From contig NZ_JAMZMI010000001.1 of assembly GCF_024714475.1 (NCBI RefSeq), forward strand, positions 124,001 to 188,000: DNA of 64,000 nt. The letters run 5' to 3'. Source of the stretch: Marinoscillum sp. MHG1-6 (lineage in GTDB: Bacteria; Bacteroidota; Bacteroidia; Cytophagales; Cyclobacteriaceae). Shown here one piece after another: positions 17,229 through 26,001 of the stretch; positions within the stretch are counted from its first letter, which is position 1; every line of letters begins with the position of its first letter. Made by a program: the position numbers and the translations under genes. The notes under the pieces were generated by a model that saw nothing but the letters and a program-made list of their open reading frames with translations, was not told where the DNA came from and ran no database searches.

Positions 17229-17313
17229 TGAGATTTAAGTATTTAACGGGTGATATTTAACAGTATGAAATTTATAAAAGTGCCTCAGTATCCAAAAATT
17301 TTTATTGCCAAAT

Positions 17314-17832
17314 CTATTTAGGGTCTGACAAGATTACAATCGCCTTTTGTAAAGCCAGGTTATTCGGGTAGGTAATCAACTGCCCTTCCTCATTTTTAAT
17401 AAGGATAGAAAAAAAATTCAGATCATAGATCAACCCCTCGACCGAGTTGTCGCCATCCATGATTCTTACTCTGGATCCAATTCTATAGGGAAAATAAAAG
17501 AACAGGATGATTGAGGCGGTGATATTACTTAAGATAGACCAGGCAGCGAAAAGAGCGATACCTGCAACAGTAAAAAACGTTACAAAATAGACTGAGAGGC
17601 CTTTAAAAGATATATCCCACACGAAGCCTGCAGGTATCAAATAAATGGCGAAAAATATAAAGTGGAGATACTTGATAGTATACTTCACCCTTGAGAGCGA
17701 AAAGTCTCTCTTCCGTCCATAGCGCTTCACATTTCTCGAAATCAACTTACGAGTAATGATGTACAATAGCCCTAGTACAACCGTGAAGAGAATATTCCCC
17801 ATTTGATCCAATGTGTCCAGCCATTCTTCCAT
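17314..17832 (-). CDS. Small MscS-family mechanosensitive channel-like protein
   Basis: A 172-residue inner-membrane protein. It has a first TM helix (about 13-28), a pair of helices across 50-115, and an Ala/Gly-containing TM3-like helix (VAGIALFAAWSILSNITASIILFF). A beta domain follows (YRIGSRVRIMDGDNSVEGLIYDL...TYPNNLA), ending in the usual MscS PN-containing strand. It stops soon after, so the C-terminal alpha/beta cage domain of E. coli MscS (286 residues) is missing. It could be a minimal channel. Its start lies 4 nt from a perfect promoter box. Confidence 0.85.
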   Translation of the reverse strand: MEEWLDTLDQMGNILFTVVLGLLYIITRKLISRNVKRYGRKRDFSLSRVKYTIKYLHFIFFAIYLIPAGFVWDISFKGLSVYFVTFFTVAGIALFAAWSILSNITASIILFFYFPYRIGSRVRIMDGDNSVEGLIYDLNFFSILIKNEEGQLITYPNNLALQKAIVILSDPK

Positions 17833-17836
17833 AGCT

Positions 17837-17844
17837 CAAATATA
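17837..17844 (-). promoter_or_regulatory. -7 promoter element of the MscS-like gene, 4 nt before ATG
   Basis: The minus strand reads TATATTTG, a full TAnnTTTG match, ending 4 nt before the ATG at 17832. This implies a nearly leaderless message. Confidence 0.5.
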
Positions 17845-17933
17845 ATTCTACCCGTCCTTCTCTCTCATGTTTTTTAAAAATACAATAGTTCCGTTCTTCA
17901 CTACGTTTTTAATGAAAATAAGCCCCTAATATT

Positions 17934-18623
17934 ATGGAACTAAAAAAGAACAAATCGGTCGACCTGGAACGCCGGAGTCCATTACATTTCTTTATTGGAT
18001 TGGTGATTGCTATGTCATTGGTTCTGGTTGCTTTCGAATGGAAAAGTGAGATCGACCCCTTGGAAATCGGACCTCCTCTCGACCCTTACGAGGAACCTTA
18101 CTACCCTCCGATCACCAAAATCAAGCCCCCTGAAGCACCCAAACCGGTCGAAAAACCGAAAATTGATATTCCTAAACCAAGCCCCACTCCTAATTTCACT
18201 GAGTCAGAAACACCAGAGCCCAAGGATACGAAGTCAGTAGATGTAGAGCCTGTTGATATCATTGGAGATCCCCCCATTTTCGCTGGACCACCAGTAGAAG
18301 AGCCTGATTTTTATGAAGGCATTGTCGAGTCCAAACCTGAGTTTTCCGGAGGAATGCCCGCTTTCTATGAATACATTGCCCAAAATCTGAAGTATCCGAG
18401 AAAAGCAATCAATCAGGACGTTCAAGGAAAAGTTTTTATCCGCTTTGTGATTGATACAACGGGAGCTATTACCAATATTGAAGTGGTGAAAGGGATAGGA
18501 TTTGGTTGTGATGAAGCTGCAAAAGCGGTGCTTCAAAATGCACCTAAATTTAAACCTGCCAAACAAAGAGGCAGACCGGTACGCTTTCGACAAACTATAC
18601 CCATCAATTTCAGATTGAATTAA
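17934..18623 (+). CDS. tonB: Energy transducer TonB
   Basis: A 229-residue TonB-family protein that carries inner-membrane proton energy to outer-membrane receptors. It has an N-terminal TM anchor (about 16-35), a Pro/Lys/Glu-rich periplasm-spanning region (about 45-105), and a C-terminal TonB_C domain starting near 130 (KPEFSGGMPAFYEYIAQNLKYP ... FGCDEAAKAVL ... PINFRLN). exbB/exbD are not adjacent. A bidirectional hairpin follows. One natural client is the TonB receptor at 50727, but the receptor and TonB are not genetically linked here. Confidence 0.93.
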   Translation: MELKKNKSVDLERRSPLHFFIGLVIAMSLVLVAFEWKSEIDPLEIGPPLDPYEEPYYPPITKIKPPEAPKPVEKPKIDIPKPSPTPNFTESETPEPKDTKSVDVEPVDIIGDPPIFAGPPVEEPDFYEGIVESKPEFSGGMPAFYEYIAQNLKYPRKAINQDVQGKVFIRFVIDTTGAITNIEVVKGIGFGCDEAAKAVLQNAPKFKPAKQRGRPVRFRQTIPINFRLN

Positions 18624-18628
18624 ATACA

Positions 18629-18651
18629 AAAGGCGCCCTTCGGGCGCCTTT
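18629..18651. terminator. Bidirectional rho-independent terminator between tonB and xylA
   Basis: AAAGGCGCCC and GGGCGCCTTT form a perfect 10-bp stem around TTC. It is flanked by A-rich sequence on one side and T-rich on the other, so it can end both tonB and the convergent xylBA operon. Confidence 0.9.
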
Positions 18652-18676
18652 ATTTGTATTTGCTTTATCCAAAACC

Positions 18677-20008
18677 TTACAAAAACTGATTCAGTATGTT
18701 TTCGAAAAGCTCTTGCTTGCCACTGGTCTGCTTGGGTTCACCATTTTTTGCAGCCAGCCCAGCCAGATCCTGAAGTGTTAACTTACCATCCTCGAACGCT
18801 TTCCCATCTCCGGAATCAAATGAAGCATATCGCTCTGCTCTTAACGCTTTATATTTTGACTTGCTCAGAACTGCATCTGCTAACATCAAGGCTCTGGCAA
18901 AGACATCCATTCCACCAATATGGGCATGGAACAAATCGTCCAAATCTGTAGAGTTTCTTCTGGTTTTTGCATCGAAGTTGACACCTCCACCCTGAAGACC
19001 ACCGTTCTCAAGGAAAATAAGCATAACCTCCGCCAGCTCATATACATTGTTAGGGAACTGGTCCGTATCCCATCCGTTTTGGTAATCCCCTCGGTTAGCA
19101 TCCATACTGCCAAGCAGGCCTGCATTAGCCGCTACCTGCACTTCGTGCTGGAAGGTATGCTGTGCCAGGGTCGCATGATTTACTTCAAGATTCAGTTTGA
19201 AATCATCCATCAAACCATACTCTCTTAGGAAGCCAATCACTGTTGCCGAATCAAAGTCGTATTGATGTTTTGACGGCTCCATTGGCTTAGGCTCAATGAA
19301 GAAGTTCCCCTTGAAGCCCTGACTTCTTGCATAATCCTTTGCCGCATGAAGGAATCTTGCCAGGTGATCCAATTCTGCTTTCATGTTGGTATTAAGCAGG
19401 CTCATATATCCTTCTCTACCACCCCAGAAAACGTAATTCTCACCGCCTAATTTGATCGTGGCATCAAGCGCATTTTTCACCTGTCCACCAGCATAAGCAA
19501 CCACATTAAAATCCGGGTTGGTAGCCGCTCCGTTCATATATCTTGGATGAGAGAATAGGTTAGCCGTACCCCAAAGTAGTTTCACGCCTGATGCAGCCTG
19601 CTTTTCCCTGGCATAGTCTGTAATTGCATCTAACCTACTACCAGACTCCGCCAAAGTATCTGCCTCATCTACCAAATCATAATCGTGAAAACAATAATAT
19701 GGAATCCCCATTTTGGTAATGAATTCAAACGCAGCATCCATTTTGTCTTTTGCATTTTGAATAGCATCTGACGAAACCGCCCATGGAAATGCTTTCACTC
19801 CCGGACCAAATGGGTCTCCTCCTGTATTACACAGCGTGTGCCAGTATGCCACAGCAAATTTGAAGTGGTCTTTCATCGTTTTACCGGCCACTACTTTGTT
19901 TTCATCATAATATTTGAATGCAAACGGGTTATCTGACTCCTTGCCTTCAAACTGGATCTTCCCAATACCTTTGAAATACTCCTTTTCTCCTAATGTTACA
20001 GAACTCAT
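18677..20008 (-). CDS. xylA: Xylose isomerase
   Basis: Converts D-xylose to D-xylulose. The 443-residue protein is of the class II length. The catalytic CFHDYDL has His108 and Asp111. The metal site is seen in [32 protein letters not shown] and [13 protein letters not shown]. It lies 21 bp downstream of xylB in one operon and ends before a bidirectional terminator. A xylose transporter is not in the window. Confidence 0.98.
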   Translation of the reverse strand: MSSVTLGEKEYFKGIGKIQFEGKESDNPFAFKYYDENKVVAGKTMKDHFKFAVAYWHTLCNTGGDPFGPGVKAFPWAVSSDAIQNAKDKMDAAFEFITKMGIPYYCFHDYDLVDEADTLAESGSRLDAITDYAREKQAASGVKLLWGTANLFSHPRYMNGAATNPDFNVVAYAGGQVKNALDATIKLGGENYVFWGGREGYMSLLNTNMKAELDHLARFLHAAKDYARSQGFKGNFFIEPKPMEPSKHQYDFDSATVIGFLREYGLMDDFKLNLEVNHATLAQHTFQHEVQVAANAGLLGSMDANRGDYQNGWDTDQFPNNVYELAEVMLIFLENGGLQGGGVNFDAKTRRNSTDLDDLFHAHIGGMDVFARALMLADAVLSKSKYKALRAERYASFDSGDGKAFEDGKLTLQDLAGLAAKNGEPKQTSGKQELFENILNQFL

Positions 20009-20029
20009 GTTGTTTTATTTAATATGTCT

Positions 20030-21514
20030 TTAATTCAAAATTCCTTCAAGGTCTTGCTTCCACAGCGTATATGCTTTTTCATATTCAGCTTTCTCACTTT
20101 GCGGTTCATAGGTCTTAAGCACTTTGTCCCCAGACATGGCTTCCTTTAGACTGGAAAAATGCCCGACGGTAAAACCTACAGCCCTTGCCGCCCCAACTGC
20201 CCCTGTGGTTTCTACAACTTCAATGCTACCATCCATAAGCGTGGCAATGGTATTACTAAATATCTCTGACTGGAAGAGGTTATCATTTCCAACACGCATG
20301 GACCTGATATCCATACCCAAAGAGGTCATAATGTCAATACCGTAAGCAAAGGAGAATGCTATGCCTTCTAATGCTGCTCTGAATAAATGTTTTTTGGTGT
20401 GACGGTTAAATTGAAGACCCTGAATGTGTGACCCAATATCACGGTTGCCTAGAATTCGCTCCGCGCCATTACCAAATGGCAACATCCTCAATCCATCCGC
20501 TCCCACAGGCACACCAGACATCATTTTCTCCATATCGAAATAGGAGGTACCCTCTGTCGCTACCTGCTGATTGATCCAACGATACTGGATACCGGATCCA
20601 TTGATACAAAGTAGCACTCCAACGTTCGGTGTTTCCGGCGTATAGTTGACGTGAGCAAAGCTGTTTACCCTATTCTGAGCATCAGAAACAGGTTTACTAT
20701 TTACACCATACACTACCCCTGACGTACCACCGGTCCCAGCCACTTCCCCGGATGACAATACCCCAAGTGACATGGCATTATTTGGCTGATCTCCGGCCCG
20801 ATATCCCACGGGAATCCCTTTTCTGATTCCAAGCTTTTCTGCCGCCGATGCACTTACCTCTCCCTGTACACTAAATGTTGGCTTCACTTCCGGGACCATG
20901 GACTCATCAAAGCCCATATAATCAAATAAAGATTTTGAAGGGGCATTGGTTTGGAAGTCCCAGATGATACCCTCTGACAAACCCGAGATGGTAGTATTAA
21001 TCTCTCCGGTAAGCTTCATCGCAACATAGTCACCGGGAAGCATGAACCGATCAATCTGCTCATAAAGTGCAGGTTCGTTCTCCTTCACCCATTTTAGCTT
21101 GGAAGCTGTAAAATTCCCCGGAGAATTGAGCATGCTAGAAAAACACTGCTGATGCCCGATGCCATCAAAAGCTTTATTACCAATCTCCACCGCACGGCTA
21201 TCACACCATATAATAGAGGGCCTCAGCACCTTTTGATTTTTATCAACAGTGACCAAACCATGCATTTGATAAGAAATGCCAATTCCTTCAATTTGTTTGG
21301 CGTCAATCCCGGCAGCTGCTACAGCTTTTTTACCCGCCTGTATGGCGTTTTCCCACCACATTTCCGGGTCTTGTTCAGCCCATCCCGGGTTTGGACTGTC
21401 AATATTCATTTCTGTTTCAGGGTAGTTCACCACTGCTACCGGACGGTTATTTGATCCATCAACTATGGCCGCTTTAATGCTGGAACTACCTATATCATAT
21501 CCAAGAAAATACAT
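20030..21514 (-). CDS. xylB: Xylulokinase
   Basis: FGGY-family sugar kinase of 494 residues that phosphorylates D-xylulose for the pentose phosphate pathway. The N-terminal phosphate-binding motif DIGSSSIKAAIVD is present, with the substrate Asp in the GYRAGDQPNNAMSLG segment and the C-terminal ATP-binding loop GAVGAARAVG. It is the first gene of the xylBA operon, divergent from the Nudix-type regulator. The 107-bp gap between them holds the promoter and a 19-bp palindrome. Confidence 0.97.
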   Translation of the reverse strand: MYFLGYDIGSSSIKAAIVDGSNNRPVAVVNYPETEMNIDSPNPGWAEQDPEMWWENAIQAGKKAVAAAGIDAKQIEGIGISYQMHGLVTVDKNQKVLRPSIIWCDSRAVEIGNKAFDGIGHQQCFSSMLNSPGNFTASKLKWVKENEPALYEQIDRFMLPGDYVAMKLTGEINTTISGLSEGIIWDFQTNAPSKSLFDYMGFDESMVPEVKPTFSVQGEVSASAAEKLGIRKGIPVGYRAGDQPNNAMSLGVLSSGEVAGTGGTSGVVYGVNSKPVSDAQNRVNSFAHVNYTPETPNVGVLLCINGSGIQYRWINQQVATEGTSYFDMEKMMSGVPVGADGLRMLPFGNGAERILGNRDIGSHIQGLQFNRHTKKHLFRAALEGIAFSFAYGIDIMTSLGMDIRSMRVGNDNLFQSEIFSNTIATLMDGSIEVVETTGAVGAARAVGFTVGHFSSLKEAMSGDKVLKTYEPQSEKAEYEKAYTLWKQDLEGILN

Positions 21515-21533
21515 ATTCGGGTCAATTTGAAAT

Positions 21534-21541
21534 CAAATATA
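21534..21541 (-). promoter_or_regulatory. -7 promoter element of xylBA
   Basis: The minus strand reads TATATTTG, a full TAnnTTTG match, 19 nt upstream of xylB. The palindrome at 21548-21566 lies immediately upstream, between this box and the expected -33 position, so a bound regulator should block the promoter. Confidence 0.55.
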
Positions 21542-21547
21542 ATAAGT

Positions 21548-21566
21548 TATAGTCATATTGACTATA
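21548..21566. promoter_or_regulatory. 19-bp palindromic operator in the xylB/regulator gap
   Basis: TATAGTCATATTGACTATA: two perfect 8-base arms around a 3-base centre. It sits between the divergent xylB and Nudix-type regulator genes and overlaps the xylBA promoter. Nudix-related regulators (NrtR/AraR type) are known to bind palindromes of this kind, so this is the likely autoregulatory and operon operator. Confidence 0.8.
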
Positions 21567-21621
21567 TGTTTAAAAATATTTTTAACTTTAGCTTCGTAAG
21601 CGAATTGGAGAAATTAAGAAT

Positions 21622-22305
21622 ATGAGCATTCCTCAAAACATAATGGAAGACCTGTCAATTGACTGTGTGATCTTTGGATTTACGGACGAGCTAAAGGTTC
21701 TATTAGTTGAGCATGCCGAAGGTATTAGCAAAGGTCGATGGGCATTGCCCGGAGGATGGATCACTTATGATGAATCACTCGATGAGGCTGCCTATAGAAT
21801 ACTCTACTTGCTCACAGGGGTAGAGAATAACTTCCTTGAACAACTTCAGGCTTTCGGTGCTGTGAATCGTTTCCCCACGAAACGGGTGGTAACCGTAGCA
21901 TATTATTCGATGATCCGTGCTGGGGATGTCGACATCGTAGCAGGATACACCGCCTCCGATGCGAATTGGTTTTCCATCCGGGAAATACCTGAACTCCCCT
22001 ACGACCATCAGAAAATTTTGGATTATGCATTGACCCAATTAAGAGGCAAGGTCAAGCAAGAGCCTATTGGATTTAACCTGCTACCTGAAAAGTTTACACT
22101 ACTTCAGCTTCAAAACCTCTACGAATCCATCTTGCAGATTAAGCTGGACAAACCTAACTTCAGAAGGAAAATCCTCGGAATGAAATTATTGGTGGATTGT
22201 GAAGAAAAGCAGGATGGCGTTTCTCACCGTGCAGCCAAGCTTTACCGGTTTGATGAAGAAGTGTATCAATCTCTTAAAGAACACAAGTTTGTGCTAGACT
22301 TATAA
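21622..22305 (+). CDS. Nudix-related transcriptional regulator of xylose use (NrtR/AraR type)
   Basis: A 227-residue protein with an N-terminal Nudix fold (about 10-140) and a C-terminal winged-helix (about 150-227; LLPEKFTLLQLQNLYESIL ... FRRKILGMKLL). The Nudix box keeps GGW and Glu positions but lacks the REXXEE core (it reads DEAAYRILYLLTGV), so hydrolase activity should be lost and the domain should bind a ligand. The placement, divergent from xylB with a palindrome between, matches Bacteroidota sugar regulators in which the effector is a sugar or sugar phosphate. Repression relieved by xylose or xylulose is inferred. Confidence 0.9.
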   Translation: MSIPQNIMEDLSIDCVIFGFTDELKVLLVEHAEGISKGRWALPGGWITYDESLDEAAYRILYLLTGVENNFLEQLQAFGAVNRFPTKRVVTVAYYSMIRAGDVDIVAGYTASDANWFSIREIPELPYDHQKILDYALTQLRGKVKQEPIGFNLLPEKFTLLQLQNLYESILQIKLDKPNFRRKILGMKLLVDCEEKQDGVSHRAAKLYRFDEEVYQSLKEHKFVLDL

Positions 22306-22318
22306 TCAGGTTACACGG

Positions 22319-23245
22319 CTATCGTGATTTTGCCGCATCTTCACTTTGCCTCCTTGAGTTCCTTGGGTGAAATACCTGATACTCTTCATTGATTTTGATC
22401 AAATACATCGATTTATTGATCAGTTCTATGCTGAGCTTTTTAGCATCACCAATCCCTTTCAGAACAAGTTCCTCTCTAGATGGGTCGATCTTATAGAAGC
22501 GGGTCATAGATTGCCCACTTTCACGTGTTACATCCTCATAATATTGATCTTTAGCCGGATCAAACCCGAAGGTCCCACCCAGAATCTTTTGACGATTCAA
22601 ATATTCAGCGAAGCGTAATTCATAATCAGTTTTGCGAATGGTATAGCGGTTAAGATCTCCTGCCAAATGATCCCCCATCATCGTCTCGAAAACGAGTTCC
22701 ATGTTTTTCTTACTATCCTCTTCCTTTTCGATATTTGTTGCATCCAGTATGACCACTTTAAAGGCCTCAATAATCTGGTTGGTGATATCAGATGCACTGT
22801 CCATGGATGTTGGAATAGGAATGAGCAAAACACTTTGTGGTGTAACCGTCTGACCATTTAGTTGCTTGGTGATCAACTGATCATTCTTTACAGTTGGCAG
22901 GCTAATTAGCTTTCCTTCGACAATCAGTCCCAAATTCATTTCGGTAGGCTGTACGTAAATAGAATAGGGATCTAAATCGGAAAAACTGAAAATACGATGA
23001 ACACGACGTTTGCCGTTGATTTTTAATGGATTTTCAGCAGAAGAAGTTCTGAAATGTGCCTTTTGGGTTTCCTCGTCAAAAGAGAAACGATTCACCCACC
23101 AGGTACCGTCATCCTTATTCATGTAACTATAGGTTAGTGCCTCTTCGAGAAATTCAAGACTTTTTAATACCGTGGAATCTTCAATTTGAGCGTAAATCGG
23201 TCTTAACGATAAAAGCGTGGCGGCAATAACAAAAATTAATCGCAT
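22319..23245 (-). CDS. Secreted protein of unknown function
   Basis: A 308-residue protein with a signal peptide ending near PIYAQ (residue 20) and no further membrane segment. The mature part mixes short beta strands and helices, with paired Tyr/Trp/Phe-rich stretches (GTWWVNRFSF near 47; SMTRFYKI near 248). No family is recognised. It is convergent with the xylose regulator (13 bp between stops) but need not be related to xylose. The C-tail is basic and Ser-rich. Confidence 0.6.
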   Translation of the reverse strand: MRLIFVIAATLLSLRPIYAQIEDSTVLKSLEFLEEALTYSYMNKDDGTWWVNRFSFDEETQKAHFRTSSAENPLKINGKRRVHRIFSFSDLDPYSIYVQPTEMNLGLIVEGKLISLPTVKNDQLITKQLNGQTVTPQSVLLIPIPTSMDSASDITNQIIEAFKVVILDATNIEKEEDSKKNMELVFETMMGDHLAGDLNRYTIRKTDYELRFAEYLNRQKILGGTFGFDPAKDQYYEDVTRESGQSMTRFYKIDPSREELVLKGIGDAKKLSIELINKSMYLIKINEEYQVFHPRNSRRQSEDAAKSR

Positions 23246-23857
23246 TGATGGTGGTTTTTATCAAACCAAAAGTTACCTCAATTGAGATTGCCAGTCAACT
23301 GCTTGAAGGAAAAGCTTAACAGGTCATCTAACTTTTAACAAATTTCCAAGATCAGATGGGCATAAAGCGATTAAACTACTGGCTATTTTACCTGTTTTTG
23401 CGACTACGCTCAAAAAATTATTAATGACCATCTGTGTCTTTGACACAACACCTGAAGTGAATAGTATTTCAATGCTAGATCAGCATGCCCTTCATCTTCG
23501 CAGATATAAGCAATATATCAGAGGGGCCATTCTGCTCATTAAGTAATATGACGGACTGGTAACGACATTTCCTTTCCAGGGATATCCTTCATTCATTTGC
23601 TTGACCAAAAGAACGAAGCAAGAAAAAGGCACCACGAAAAAAGCCCTTTTCTCCCTCAAAGAACCACCCAACCAGGCCTCAAAAAGGCCACGCTTTTCGT
23701 GGACACTCAGCCGCACATCCTCTTTTTTAATAACTAAGATTATTCTACTTCTGAAGATTGAATATTAGATATATTAAATGATTAGTGGATTTGGCGTTGA
23801 AGGTCGTACTGAATACTGATTCCATAATCGAAATGACCCAAAACACCTTAAAATGAA
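23246..23857. other. Gene-poor stretch upstream of tRNA-Val
   Basis: About 610 bases without a convincing gene. A 74-codon frame on the minus strand (23492-23716) has a low-complexity, Phe-rich translation and no recognisable start context, so I do not call it. The part from about 23560 to 23720 is structured and looks unlike its surroundings (see the repeat entry). The first 300 bases hold nothing I can name. Confidence 0.55.
23632..23702. repeat. Structured element with nested inverted repeats
   Basis: CCACGAAAA (23632-23640) and TTTTCGTGG (23694-23702) are perfect 9-bp arms enclosing a second hairpin, GGCCT/AGGCC (23675-23689). The wider sequence, with its TTGACCAAAAGAACGAAGC stretch at 23601-23619, resembles dispersed non-coding repeats I recall from Bacteroidota genomes. 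A single window cannot show a second copy. Confidence 0.45.
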
Positions 23858-23885
23858 AAAACCCAGACCGAAAAGTCTGGGTTTT
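23858..23885 (-). terminator. Terminator downstream of tRNA-Val
   Basis: CCCAGAC (23862-23868) pairs with GTCTGGG (23875-23881) around a 6-nt loop, flanked by A-run and T-run. On the minus strand it follows the tRNA within 10 nt and ends in TTTTTT. Confidence 0.85.
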
Positions 23886-23890
23886 GTATG

Positions 23891-23965
23891 TGGGCCCTAC
23901 TGGATTCGAACCAGTGACCCCCTGCTTGTAAGGCAGGTGCTCTGAACCAACTGAGCTAAGAGCCC
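23891..23965 (-). tRNA. tRNA-Val (anticodon TAC)
   Basis: On the minus strand a full cloverleaf can be drawn. The acceptor pairs GGGCTCT with AGGGCCC (one G-T pair), the D-stem pairs GCTC with GAGC, and the anticodon stem pairs CCTGC with GCAGG. The anticodon loop is CTTACAA, and the T-arm ACTGG/CCAGT has loop TTCGAAT. Anticodon TAC reads GTA, so valine. The CCA end is not encoded. A terminator follows directly. No integrase or attachment repeat was seen beside it. Confidence 0.93.
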
Positions 23966-24037
23966 CTCAAATGGGAGTGCAAATCTAGTATAGTTGAAGA
24001 CTATTGCAAACGCGGTTTGAAAAAAAATCAAAAAAAT

Positions 24038-24694
24038 TTAACTGATCGCCACAGACAGGTAATCATTGAAAGGTTTGATCAATTTATATAGACTCAAACT
24101 GGCCTCCACAATGAATTCTGACCTCAATTCTACAGGACTCAGATCATGAACCACAATGAAACTTTTGCGTCTTAGCAGCTCAATATTTGGATGATCTTTC
24201 GGGTAGCCTTTGGGAGCGGTTTTCAGCCCCTCTCCCTGAATCCCTCCGAAAGCTTTTTTGAAATCAGGTTGCTCAACAATTCTTTTTAATTCCTCCGGGT
24301 TATAATCAATCTCTTGTCGGATTTTTTTCAGAGGATCCGCCTCAGGCATGTAAACTCCCCCAGCCACAAAAGCCCTACCCGGCTCCAAATGAAAATAGTA
24401 TAGTGGGTTACCAGATTTTCTCCCCCCTTCGGCCATGGCTGCACCATAATTGGTTTTATAAGGATCCTTGTTCTTACTGAAACGAACATCTCTATTCACC
24501 CGGAAAATGCACTTCTTCGGTTCCAACCCCTGTAGGCCTTGATCAAACTGTGTAATTCCTCCCAACAGATGAGCCACGAGTTCCTCAAATTGCCCTTTGG
24601 TTTCCTGATACCATTTATTATTGGCATCCATCCATTCCTTATTATTGTTGGATTGTAACTCGGTAAGAAAAGCGGTAATATTTTTAATATCCAT
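24038..24694 (-). CDS. DUF2461 domain protein
   Basis: A 218-residue cytoplasmic protein of the DUF2461/TIGR02453 family. Family features seen are the NNNKEWMDANNKWYQ N-terminal segment, the FRVNRDVRFSKNKDPYKTNYGA core (about 64-85), and the later YFHLEPG and PGRAFVAGGVYMP strands. The function of the family is unknown. It starts 2 bp after murF, so it is cotranscribed with a peptidoglycan gene; that is the only functional hint. Confidence 0.88.
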   Translation of the reverse strand: MDIKNITAFLTELQSNNNKEWMDANNKWYQETKGQFEELVAHLLGGITQFDQGLQGLEPKKCIFRVNRDVRFSKNKDPYKTNYGAAMAEGGRKSGNPLYYFHLEPGRAFVAGGVYMPEADPLKKIRQEIDYNPEELKRIVEQPDFKKAFGGIQGEGLKTAPKGYPKDHPNIELLRRKSFIVVHDLSPVELRSEFIVEASLSLYKLIKPFNDYLSVAIS

Positions 24695-24696
24695 GG

Positions 24697-25974
24697 CTAG
24701 GCAATTAGATCTACAATAGTTTCCAGTTTCATGCTTCTTGAAGCTTTGATAAGCACCGTTTCTCCATTAAATGACATATTGTTCAGAGCGGATTTCAACG
24801 CTTCCAGAGATTCAAACCATAAACTGTCCTTGCAGGTTTCATGAGCAGCTTTTATTTCAGGCCCCATAAAAATCACCTTATCAAACTCTTGTTGGGAAAT
24901 GTATGCACCCAGTTCCCCATGTTTTTCAGCCGAATTTTCCACTTCTTTCATGTCAGCCAACACCACCGCTTTAGGACCGGGCATATTCTTAAGGTTATCA
25001 ATAGCGGCCTTCATCGAGCTTGGGTTGGCGTTATACGCATCCAAAATGATTGTTGTATTACCTTTTTGAAGAATCTGCGACCTTTGGTTTTCAGGTCGGT
25101 ATTCGGCAATAGCCTGGGCAATCAAATCGTCCGACACTCCAAATTCCCTTCCCACGGCAACAGCAGATGCAATGTTTCCAAAATTATAAGCCCCTATTAG
25201 CTGAGTCTGGACAGTTGTTCCGTTCATTTCAAACTCTACAAAAGGCGTGGCTCCTAACAGCTTGACATCTTCTCCAGGGAATAATATTGGTTGCTCAAAC
25301 CGCTTGGCCATGTTTTGAAGTCGATGATCCAATACATTGATGAAAGGTTTGCCTCCGGTGCCTCTTAGATAATCAAACAATTCACTTTTCCCCCTAAGGA
25401 CTCCATCTATCCCACCAAATGTTTCCGTGTGCGCTTCTCCAATATTGGTAATGAGCCCATAATGCGGCTGGGCAATCTTACATAAATCAGCAATCTCACC
25501 TACATGATTGGCCCCCATCTCAATAATCGCTACTTCTACTTGTGGATGTATGTGAAGAACTGTGATCGGCACGCCAAGGTGATTATTTAAATTCCCTCGG
25601 GTGGCATGAACAATGAATTTCTTATCTAATACCCTTGACACCAGTTCCTTGGTTGTCGTTTTCCCATTTGATCCGGTTATTCCAAGTACTCTTCTTTTGA
25701 ACCTACTCCGGTGAAAAACAGCTAACTGCTGCAGGGCTTCCATACCCGAATAGGGGGCCAGAATAATTCTAGGATCAATTGCAACTTCCTTTTCATCGAC
25801 CACTGCATAAGCAGCCCCTTTCTCCAATGCCTGGGCGGCATATTTGTTACCATTAAAGTTGGGGCCCTTCAGCGCAAAAAAGAGATTTCCGGGTTCCACC
25901 GTTCTTGTGTCTATGGAAACACCGTCGCTTTGTAGAAATTTGGAATAGAGAAACTCAATAAAATTGTCCATCAT
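24697..25974 (-). CDS. murF: UDP-N-acetylmuramoyl-tripeptide--D-alanyl-D-alanine ligase
   Basis: Adds D-Ala-D-Ala to the UDP-MurNAc-tripeptide, the last cytoplasmic step of muropeptide assembly. The 425-residue protein has the MurE/F N-domain (SIDTRTVEPGNLFFALKG), the ATP-binding GITGSNGKTTT (98-108), the MGANHVGEI motif and the DAYNANP segment of the central domain. It is isolated from a dcw cluster and leads a two-gene operon with a DUF2461 gene. Two adjacent ATGs are possible; the first lies 5 nt after a perfect promoter box. Confidence 0.96.
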   Translation of the reverse strand: MMDNFIEFLYSKFLQSDGVSIDTRTVEPGNLFFALKGPNFNGNKYAAQALEKGAAYAVVDEKEVAIDPRIILAPYSGMEALQQLAVFHRSRFKRRVLGITGSNGKTTTKELVSRVLDKKFIVHATRGNLNNHLGVPITVLHIHPQVEVAIIEMGANHVGEIADLCKIAQPHYGLITNIGEAHTETFGGIDGVLRGKSELFDYLRGTGGKPFINVLDHRLQNMAKRFEQPILFPGEDVKLLGATPFVEFEMNGTTVQTQLIGAYNFGNIASAVAVGREFGVSDDLIAQAIAEYRPENQRSQILQKGNTTIILDAYNANPSSMKAAIDNLKNMPGPKAVVLADMKEVENSAEKHGELGAYISQQEFDKVIFMGPEIKAAHETCKDSLWFESLEALKSALNNMSFNGETVLIKASRSMKLETIVDLIA

Positions 25975-25979
25975 TACAG

Positions 25980-25987
25980 CAAATATA
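25980..25987 (-). promoter_or_regulatory. -7 promoter element of murF, 5 nt before ATG
   Basis: The minus strand reads TATATTTG, a full TAnnTTTG match, ending 5 nt before the first murF ATG (8 nt before the second). The predicted leader is only a few bases. Confidence 0.5.
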
Positions 25988-26001
25988 TCTGAACGATTTT
26001 C

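Noticed and set aside
17022-17231. Plus-strand 69-codon frame
   Set aside because: It is the complement of the better-supported 54-residue gene and its terminator; composition is not protein-like.
23492-23716. Minus-strand 74-codon frame
   Set aside because: No family, odd composition, and it covers nested inverted repeats; more likely a non-coding repeat.
23891-23965. tRNA-Val as an integration site
   Set aside because: No integrase gene, no direct repeat of the tRNA end and no mobile-element genes nearby.
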